64,000 nucleotides of DNA from Streptomyces sp. BK208 (GTDB lineage Bacteria > Actinomycetota > Actinomycetes > Streptomycetales > Streptomycetaceae). Positions 58,015-64,000 of this stretch are shown piece by piece. Within the stretch, counting starts at the first letter, position 1; each line of letters starts with the position of its first letter. The stretch covers positions 62,001-126,000 of the forward strand of contig NZ_SOAV01000007.1 of NCBI RefSeq assembly GCF_004364245.1, written 5' to 3'. The position numbers were made by a program, and so were the translations under genes. The notes under the pieces were generated by a model. It ran no database searches. It was given only the letters and a program-made list of their open reading frames with translations, and was not told the DNA's origin.

Positions 58015-58731
58015 ATGTCTGATGCTGCGCAGCCCACCGCTGCCGAGGTACGCGCCGCCGCCGAGGCGGTCAAGACCGCGCTCGACCGCCACCTTGCCGC
58101 GGTCGAACGCCGGTCGGGTGAGGAAGACCCGGCCGTCTACGACGCGTTCAACGAGCTGGCCGCGGCCGCGGAGGCGTACGACGAACTGCTCTACGACCGG
58201 TACGACGAGGTCACCCCCTTCGAGATCCCCGGCGAGGACACGATGCCGCCGTACACGGGCCCCGAGGAACCGAGCGCCCTGAGTGTCCTGATCCGCCGCG
58301 ACTACGCCGTGGCGGAGCCGCAGCGGCTGATGGCCCAGGCCAGAAGGGTGGAGGCGGCGGACGAGGAAGCCCCGGACGTGGAGACCTCGGGCACGGTGCA
58401 CGGAGCTCTCGGACTCCTCTTCGGCGAGTTCGAGCCGGACGAGATCGCCTCCCGGCACAAGGAGTTCGGGCTGGAGGAAGGCGACTCCACGCTCTGGGTG
58501 ACGGCCGCCGACGAGAGCGCCGAGCCCGGTGAGTGGCTGGAGGCGCCGTTCGAGCAGGTCGACCCGCAGCGGGTGGTCTGCCGCTTCGACGTCAGCGCGG
58601 TCTTCGACGAGGAGTTCGACGACGACCTCGACGAGGACGAGGACGGGGACGCCCTGGCCGAACTGGACGAGGACCTCGACACGGACCCGGACGAGGACGG
58701 CGAACCGGCGCGGCTTGAGGCGGACCGCTGA
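58015..58731 (+). CDS. Acidic hypothetical protein
   Basis: 238 aa. N-terminal helical part (AEVRAAAEAVKTALDRHLAAVE, YDAFNELAAAAEAYDELLYDRY) then SGTVHGALGLLFGEFEPDEI and a very acidic end (DEDEDGDALAELDED and more). The start MSDAAQPT is preferred; TAGCGT at 58002-58007 ahead of the ATG would yield a leaderless transcript. Conserved in Streptomyces as far as I recall, without a known function. The acidic tail suggests binding to a basic partner or metal but this is guesswork. Confidence 0.75.
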   Translation: MSDAAQPTAAEVRAAAEAVKTALDRHLAAVERRSGEEDPAVYDAFNELAAAAEAYDELLYDRYDEVTPFEIPGEDTMPPYTGPEEPSALSVLIRRDYAVAEPQRLMAQARRVEAADEEAPDVETSGTVHGALGLLFGEFEPDEIASRHKEFGLEEGDSTLWVTAADESAEPGEWLEAPFEQVDPQRVVCRFDVSAVFDEEFDDDLDEDEDGDALAELDEDLDTDPDEDGEPARLEADR

Positions 58732-58992
58732 GCGGTGCGAGCACGCCGCACCGGCCGGCCTGACGGCCGCGGAGGCGTTCACGGCGGCGGTCACGGGAAC
58801 ACCCGGCGACCGCCGCCGTCGGCTGTGCCGAAGGCACCCGCGCCGGCCGCCCAGCCGCGCGCGACACCACCGGTCGCGTGCCAGGACCAACCACCACGCT
58901 CCGGGCAGTGCCCCCCAGTGCCCCCAGTGCCCCCAGTGACCGCCGCGGTCGATCGGGTGAGCGGAACGGACTGTCCCGGCCCTCCGGTCTGC

Positions 58993-59034
58993 TGACGCCT
59001 GACGCCTGACGCCTGACGCCCGACGCCTGACGCG
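58993..59034. repeat. 7-bp tandem repeat (TGACGCC)
   Basis: Six head-to-tail copies, the fifth CGACGCC and the last TGACGCG. A second run of CCCCCAGTG (about four copies, 58912-58940) lies just before it. The 399-bp gene-free stretch 58732-59130 contains only these repeats. Confidence 0.75.
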
Positions 59035-59130
59035 AGCGCGGGACCGGCAGGCGCGTCCTTGCCGGCCCCGGGCCCCGCGGCCCGAGGCGGCGGCCCCGGC
59101 GGCGGGGCGGCCCCGGACCGCAGGGCCGGG

Positions 59131-61434
59131 TCAGTCGGTGGACGGGACCTGGGGCCTGAGCAGCACCGGCAGGCGGGTCGTACGCGGCTTGGCCGGGACC
59201 TCCGCCACGGCCTGGGGGAGCGCCTGCTCCACGCCCTGCACCACGGACAGGTGCCGGGCGGCGCGGCCGAAGGCGGTGTAGATCCAGGGACGGCTGAGGG
59301 CCGCCGTGGCGTCGCCGGGCAGCACCACGACCACCGCGGGCCAGCGTCCGCCCAGCGCCTGGTGCGCGGTCAGCGCCCAGCCGTGCCGTACGGTCCCCTC
59401 CACCCGGTCCCGGGGGACGACCACGGTGGTCCCCGCGCACGACAGGCGCAGTCCGTCGGCGTCGGCGTCCACCACCCGGCCCGGCAGCACCCGGCCCGGG
59501 GCGGGGGTGTGGACGACACGGTCGCCGGGATCGAAGCCGCCGAAGCGACCCGGGCCCGGGTTCAGCCGCTCCTTCAGCGCCGCGTTGAGCACCCGGGTGC
59601 CCGCCGCACCGCCGTGGCCCGGCGTGATCACCTGGGTCTCCTCGGCCGGGACGCCGATCGCGCGGGGCACCGAGTCCACCACGAGCTGGACGGTGCGGTG
59701 CACGGCCTCGCCCGGGTCACGCACCGGAACGATGACGATCTCCTTGCCGGGCGCCTCCACCTGGCCCAGCTCACCGATGCCGACGCCGGAGACCAGCTCG
59801 CCGAGCGGACCCGGGTCCGGCCGCCGCGAGGCGACCTGGGGGCACACCCGTGCCGCCAGCAGGTCCGCGAAGACCCGCCCGGGACCCACGGACCAGAGCA
59901 CCGCCGGATCACCGGCCAGCACCAGCCGGGCCCCGTCCGGCAGCGACTCCGCGAGCAGGGCACCCGCCTCGACGTCGAGCTGCGGCGCGTCGAGCACGAC
60001 GAGCAGGTCGAGGTCCAGGGCCCCGTCGGCTTCCCGCCCCGGTCCCTCGGCGCCGGTCAGCAGCCCGGTCACGGTGACGGCGCCGGGGGAGGGCGCGGAC
60101 GGCGCCGGGGAGGCCGGCGCGGACGACGGATCGCCGAGCAGGGCGGCGAAGCGGTCGCGGCCCAGCGGACCCGGCGCGGCGGCCCAGGCCCGTAGCCCCA
60201 GGGAGTGAGCCGCGTGCAGCAGGGCGGCGGGCTCGGCCAGGGACGCCTCGCCACCGGTGTGCAGGACCAGCCCGTGACCCGCGACGGCGCGGATCAGCTC
60301 GGCGGCGGAACCCTGCGCGGAGGCTGCGGCCTGCTCCCAGTCCGCGGCGGAGCCGTCCTGCTTGGGCGTCGAACTGACCAGGCGGGCCAGTCCGTCCGCG
60401 AGACTCTCCTCGGCCAGCGCGTACCGCTCGAGACCGATCAGCACCCGGACGGGCCGCTCCTCGCCCTCACCGCCCTCCCCGTCCTCTCCGTCCGCGCCGC
60501 CCGCCGCGCGCTCCGGACGGGCACCAGGCTCGTCCAGGGCGTCCTGGAAGGCGAGCGCCTCGCCTTCGGCGAGCGTGCTCTGCACCGCCGCGTCGGGATC
60601 GGGAACGCCCCGCTGGGCGAGGGTGGCGGTGAGCCGCGGCAGCTCCAGCGCCGTGTGCCCGGCCAGGGCCGCCTGGTCCAGGAGCCAGACGGTGACGGCA
60701 CGGCCGCGCCGCTCGTCGTCCGGGCCGCACTCCGCGCCCAGCAGCGCGCGGGCGAACCCGTCGGCCTGCTCGGGCCGCACTCCGCCGACCCGGAGCAACT
60801 GCCAGGGATCGGCGCGCAGCGTCTCCTCGGCGCCCTCGCCGAGGAGCGCGGCGGCCTGCGGCGCGAGCGCTTCGGGGGCGCCTCCCTCGGCGAGCACGCG
60901 CCGCACCGACTGCACCGTCTCCGGTGCCGGGCCCGCGGGTCCGGCGGGCGCGGCGGCCGGCTCGGCGGGCTCCGGCCGGGGGCGTCGTACCGGCTCGGGC
61001 GCGGGGCGGCGCGCGGGCTCGGGGGCACCGAAGACCGCGGCCGCCGGCTTCTCACCGCTCTCCACGGCGCGTACGGCGGCGAGCAGGTCGGCCGCCGTCC
61101 CGCTCAGCTTCCCCCCGGCCTCGATCGGCCCCTGCCTCTCGGCCTTCCGCCGCTCGATCCGCTCCCGCTCGACGCGCTGCGCGGCCAGCTCCGCCTCGAC
61201 CTCGGACACCTGCCCGGAGCCCTCCCCTCCGGCGGCCGCCTCGCCCCCGTCCCCGGCGGCCGTCCCGGGGCCCGCGGGCTCCCCCGGCTGCCCGTCGGAG
61301 ACGGCTCCGGCTTCGGCCGCGCCGTCCGGCTCGGACGCGTCCGGCGCGGAGGCCTCCACCGTGCCCGGGGTCTCCGGCCCGGTCCCCACGGCGTCCGCGG
61401 TGTCCTTCGAGGCGGGCTCGGGCTCCGTGCTCAC
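59131..61434 (-). CDS. RecD2-like helicase homologue with degenerate catalytic motifs
   Basis: 767 aa. Residues about 1-160 are Ala/Glu/Pro-rich and disordered. Helix-hairpin-helix-type region (about 175-260): LRADPWQLLRVGGVRPEQADGFARAL. The helicase half begins near 365, where a RecD2 P-loop (GGPGTGKT) is expected; here GLVLHTGGEASLAEPAALL lacks the Lys-Thr. Walker B is LLVVLDAPQLD, with Asp-Ala for Asp-Glu. The motif III-like region LAGDPAVLWSVGPGRVFADLL and the C-terminal LTAHQALGGRWPAVVVVLPGD keep the fold. It is probably inactive as ATPase and perhaps acts as a DNA-binding scaffold. GTG start overlaps the aldo/keto reductase stop (GTGA). Confidence 0.8.
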   Translation of the reverse strand: MSTEPEPASKDTADAVGTGPETPGTVEASAPDASEPDGAAEAGAVSDGQPGEPAGPGTAAGDGGEAAAGGEGSGQVSEVEAELAAQRVERERIERRKAERQGPIEAGGKLSGTAADLLAAVRAVESGEKPAAAVFGAPEPARRPAPEPVRRPRPEPAEPAAAPAGPAGPAPETVQSVRRVLAEGGAPEALAPQAAALLGEGAEETLRADPWQLLRVGGVRPEQADGFARALLGAECGPDDERRGRAVTVWLLDQAALAGHTALELPRLTATLAQRGVPDPDAAVQSTLAEGEALAFQDALDEPGARPERAAGGADGEDGEGGEGEERPVRVLIGLERYALAEESLADGLARLVSSTPKQDGSAADWEQAAASAQGSAAELIRAVAGHGLVLHTGGEASLAEPAALLHAAHSLGLRAWAAAPGPLGRDRFAALLGDPSSAPASPAPSAPSPGAVTVTGLLTGAEGPGREADGALDLDLLVVLDAPQLDVEAGALLAESLPDGARLVLAGDPAVLWSVGPGRVFADLLAARVCPQVASRRPDPGPLGELVSGVGIGELGQVEAPGKEIVIVPVRDPGEAVHRTVQLVVDSVPRAIGVPAEETQVITPGHGGAAGTRVLNAALKERLNPGPGRFGGFDPGDRVVHTPAPGRVLPGRVVDADADGLRLSCAGTTVVVPRDRVEGTVRHGWALTAHQALGGRWPAVVVVLPGDATAALSRPWIYTAFGRAARHLSVVQGVEQALPQAVAEVPAKPRTTRLPVLLRPQVPSTD

Positions 61435-62429
61435 AGCGTGCTCCAGTCGTGATCGGGATAGCGGTGCACGGGCGCCGACACGTCGTCGAGCGCCCGGCAG
61501 ATCTCGTCAGGAAGACTAAGGCTCTCCACTGACAACGCCGCCGTGAGCTGCTGCGCGTTGCGCGGGCCGATGATCGGGGCGACCACCCCGGGCCGGTCGC
61601 GGACCCAGGCCAGTGCCACCTGGAGCGGGGTCACCGCGAGCCCGTCCGCCGCCGTCGCCACCGCGTCGACGATGTGCCCGGCCGTGTCGTCGAGGTAGGG
61701 CTCGACGAACGGGGCCAGATGGTCCGAGGCACCCCGTGAGTCCTGCGGTGTGGCGTCCTTGCGGTACTTGCCCGTGAGCACCCCCCGGCCCAGCGGGGAC
61801 GACGGCAGCAGGCCGATGCCCAGGTCCAGGGCGGCCGGCAGCACCTCCCGCTCCACGCCCCGCTGGAGCAGCGAGTACTCCATCTGCGTGCTCGCCACCC
61901 GGTTGCGCACGCCCGGCGCCGCCAGCTGCCAGGTCGCGGCCTTGGCAAGCTGCCACCCGCAGAAGTTGGAGACCCCCGCGTAGCGCGCGCGGCCGCTGCC
62001 GACCGCCACGTCGAGGGCGTGCAGCGTCTCCTCCAGCGGGGTGTGCGGATCGTAGGCGTGCAGGTGCCACACGTCGACGTGGTCCGTGCCCAGGCGGGCC
62101 AGGGAGGCGTCCAGCGCGGAGAGCAGATGGGCGCGCGAACCGTCGAAGCGGCGGTCGGGATCCGGAACGCTGCCGGCCTTCGTCGAGATCACCAGGTCCC
62201 GGCGCGGCACCAGGCCCTCCATCAGCCGTCCGAGCAGGTACTCCGACTCGCCGTCGCCGTACACGTCCGCCGTGTCGACGAGGGTCCCGCCCGCTTCCCA
62301 GAACGTCTTCAAGAGGTCCGCGGCGTCGTGCTCGTCCGTGTCCCGGCCCCAGGTCAGGGTGCCGAGACCGATGCGGGACACGCGCAGGCCGGTGCGGCCG
62401 AGATGCCTCTGCTCCATGAACGCCGACAT
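61431..62429 (-). CDS. Aldo/keto reductase
   Basis: 332 aa TIM-barrel NADPH oxidoreductase. MEQRHLGRTGLRVSRIGLGT at the N-terminus, catalytic Asp and Tyr in LVDTADVYGDGESEYLLG, Lys in LVISTKAG and His in VDVWHLHAYD. Phosphate-binding VVAPIIGPRNAQQL near the C-terminus. Length as usual. An in-frame ATG at 62417 is an alternative start. Coupled by GTGA overlap to the RecD2-like gene. Substrate unknown. Confidence 0.9.
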   Translation of the reverse strand: MSAFMEQRHLGRTGLRVSRIGLGTLTWGRDTDEHDAADLLKTFWEAGGTLVDTADVYGDGESEYLLGRLMEGLVPRRDLVISTKAGSVPDPDRRFDGSRAHLLSALDASLARLGTDHVDVWHLHAYDPHTPLEETLHALDVAVGSGRARYAGVSNFCGWQLAKAATWQLAAPGVRNRVASTQMEYSLLQRGVEREVLPAALDLGIGLLPSSPLGRGVLTGKYRKDATPQDSRGASDHLAPFVEPYLDDTAGHIVDAVATAADGLAVTPLQVALAWVRDRPGVVAPIIGPRNAQQLTAALSVESLSLPDEICRALDDVSAPVHRYPDHDWSTL

Positions 62430-62530
62430 TACTGGCCACGGCTTGCCCTGTGGGGGCCTGTGGACAACCGAATTCCGCGCGCTAAGGTCGGGGCACCAGC
62501 CACGTTACTGATCGGTAAGGGGAATCGGCC

Positions 62531-63586
62531 ATGCAGCTCGGGATCAACCTCGGCTACTGGGGTGCCGGAATGGACGCGGACAACCTGGCCGTCGCCCAGG
62601 AGGCCGACCGGCTCGGATACGCCGTGTGCTGGGCCGCCGAGGCCTACGGCTCCGACGCGGCCACCGTACTGACCTGGGTCGCCGCCCAGACCGAGCGCAT
62701 CGACGTGGGCTCGGCCATCTTCCAGATCCCCGCCCGCCAGCCCGCGATGACCGCGATGACGGCCGCCACCCTGGACTCCCTCTCCAAGGGCCGCTTCCGC
62801 CTCGGACTCGGCGTGTCGGGACCGCAGGTCTCCGAGGGCTGGTACGGCGTCAAGTTCGACAAGCCGCTCGCCCGCACCCGCGAGTACGTCGACATCGTGC
62901 GCAAGGCGATGACCAGGGAGCGGCTCTCCTACGAGGGACAGCACTGGACGCTGCCGCTGCCCGGCGGCCCCGGCAAGCCGATCAAGCTGACCGTGCACCC
63001 GCAGCGCGAGCACATCCCGCTGTACATCGCCGCGATCGGCCCGAAGAACCTGGAGCAGACCGGCGAGATCGCCGACGGCGCCCTCCTCATCTTCCCCTCC
63101 GCCGAGCACCTGGAGGAGACCGCCGTCAAGCACCTGCGCGCCGGGCGCGAGAAGGCCGGCAAGACCCTCGACGGCTTCGACGTCTGCCCGACGGTGCCGC
63201 TCGCCCTCGGCGACGACAAGGACGTCACCGCCCTCGCCGACACCTTCCGCCCGTACACCGCGCTCTACGTCGGCGGCATGGGCAGCCGCAAGCAGAACTT
63301 CTACAACCAGCTCGCGGGGCGGATGGGCTACGAGCGGGAGGCCGCCGACATCCAGGACAAGTACCTGGCCGGCGACAAGGCGGGCGCCGCCGCGGCCGTG
63401 CCGCACGACCTGATCGACCAGACGACGCTGCTCGGCTCCGTCGACCGCATCGCCGACCGGATGAAGGCCTACGCCGCGGCCGGCGTCACCACCCTGACCC
63501 TCGCCCCCGCCGGCTTCACCCTGGACGAGCGGCTCGCCGCGCTGCGCGCCGGCACCGACGCCCTGGAGCGCGCCGGACTGGCGTAG
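62531..63586 (+). CDS. LLM-class F420-dependent oxidoreductase
   Basis: 351 aa TIM barrel of the luciferase-like monooxygenase family. MQLGINLGYWGAGMDADNLA, the central FRLGLGVSGPQVSEGWYGVKF with the conserved Ser-Gly-Pro, IPLYIAAIGPKNLEQTGEIADG and LGSVDRIADRMKAYAAAG at the end are typical of F420-dependent members in actinobacteria. AAGGGGAA lies eight bases before the ATG. A single gene followed by a strong terminator. Substrate unknown. Confidence 0.9.
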   Translation: MQLGINLGYWGAGMDADNLAVAQEADRLGYAVCWAAEAYGSDAATVLTWVAAQTERIDVGSAIFQIPARQPAMTAMTAATLDSLSKGRFRLGLGVSGPQVSEGWYGVKFDKPLARTREYVDIVRKAMTRERLSYEGQHWTLPLPGGPGKPIKLTVHPQREHIPLYIAAIGPKNLEQTGEIADGALLIFPSAEHLEETAVKHLRAGREKAGKTLDGFDVCPTVPLALGDDKDVTALADTFRPYTALYVGGMGSRKQNFYNQLAGRMGYEREAADIQDKYLAGDKAGAAAAVPHDLIDQTTLLGSVDRIADRMKAYAAAGVTTLTLAPAGFTLDERLAALRAGTDALERAGLA

Positions 63587-63605
63587 CGCCACGGGGAAAG
63601 TTCTG

Positions 63606-63646
63606 CGGCCGTGGTGGGGGCTCGGGGGTCTTCCCCGCCACGGCCG
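63606..63646 (+). terminator. Terminator after LLM oxidoreductase
   Basis: 14-bp stem CGGCCGTGGTGGGG (63606-63619) / CCCCGCCACGGCCG (63633-63646), one G-T pair, 19 bases after the stop. Confidence 0.8.
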
Positions 63647-63821
63647 TCACGAGGAACAACGCGCCCGGGCGCGCGGGGTTACGCCCCCTCGTGCGCCCGG
63701 CGTCCTTCGTTCGGCGGAGTCCTCCGCCGCACCTGTTGCCGGGCACCCTCTCCCGCATTTGACTCGGCCTCGCGGAGTGTGCGGAACCCGCGGACCACGC
63801 AGCGGCAGAGAGGTGCCCCCG

Positions 63822-64000
63822 ATGCTTTCGGCGAAGAGCCTTTTCCAGGAGATCCTCGACAACGACGAGTCGTTCCGTCTCTTCTGCTCCATCGCGGCCA
63901 GCGGCGAGTCCCAGGGCGGCTGGGAGAACGCGCGCATCGCGGCGCTGGTGCCGGAGAGCGAACGCGCCCTCGCCCCCAAGATCACCCGGCACGGGGCGGA
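63822..64000 (+). CDS. Ferritin-like domain protein, 3' end outside window
   Basis: First 59 codons of a gene starting MLSAKSLFQEILDNDESFRL, with GAGAGGTG upstream. FCSIAASGESQGGWENARIA and VPESERALAPKITRHG match the N-terminal helix pair of an actinobacterial ferritin-like (di-iron) family. The predicted ligand helix (Glu, then Glu and His) is only partly seen, so the family call rests on recollection of similar Streptomyces proteins. Confidence 0.6.
   Translation, partial: MLSAKSLFQEILDNDESFRLFCSIAASGESQGGWENARIAALVPESERALAPKITRHGA

Overview
The window is high-GC (about 72%) actinobacterial DNA with dense coding on both strands, GTG starts, overlapping ATGA/GTGA junctions and long shadow frames. 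The gene content points to a Streptomyces chromosome of the S. coelicolor/S. lividans type. Two chaplin genes (chpH, chpC) lie side by side. There is also an actinobacterial SoxR, class-E sortase signals (LAETG), an F420-type LLM oxidoreductase and a gluconate locus. Gene order (lipase, LPMO, SGNH lipase, hmgA, citrate transporter, soxR, gnt genes, chaplins) matches my recollection of the SCO1735 to SCO1670 interval of S. coelicolor read in reverse. That match is from memory and was not checked. I see no biosynthetic gene cluster, CRISPR array, prophage or rRNA operon.

Layout. 0-9 kb: secreted and surface functions (partial class-2 lipase, sortase-anchored AA10 LPMO, secreted SGNH lipase) mixed with GNAT acetyltransferases, a methyltransferase behind tandem DNA-damage-type promoter motifs, DUF402, DUF72 and an AAA ATPase. 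9-17 kb: a DrrAB-type exporter with a divergent TetR regulator and paired operators, an orphan type ISP domain protein, hmgA with a GntR/UTRA regulator, a lipoprotein, a TetR regulator and a roughly 690-bp tandem-repeat array that appears to grow out of the 3' end of that TetR gene. 17-24 kb: a molybdopterin oxidoreductase, CitMHS and MFS transporters and an orphan sugar-type ABC ATPase. 24-44 kb: a catabolic block with aldehyde and alcohol dehydrogenases, acyl-CoA dehydrogenases, MaoC hydratase, SDR, acyl-CoA ligase and an APH-like kinase. It is interspersed with three TetR genes whose likely operators recur at distant promoters. SoxR, a BKACE enzyme, a secreted penicillin-acylase-type enzyme and a NamZ muramidase are also here. 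44-49 kb: small DUF202 membrane proteins, tandem repeats, a decayed IS5-type element, NUDIX and DMT genes. 49-54 kb: an APC permease, then gntP/gntK with divergent gntR. 54-64 kb: tRNA-Leu(GAG), an M20 peptidase, chpH-chpC, a RecD2-like protein lacking helicase catalytic motifs, an aldo/keto reductase, an LLM oxidoreductase and the start of a probable ferritin-like gene.

How genes work together. The gnt genes form a complete gluconate uptake and phosphorylation unit. The 24-44 kb genes look like acyl-CoA and aldehyde catabolism split over several transcripts. Three different dyads each recur at two or three of these promoters, suggesting three local TetR circuits. The LPMO and ChpC carry the same sorting signal and probably share a sortase. 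The most unusual items are the catalytically eroded RecD2-like protein, the orphan type ISP domain, the repeat array at 16.5-17.2 kb and the shared TetR operators.
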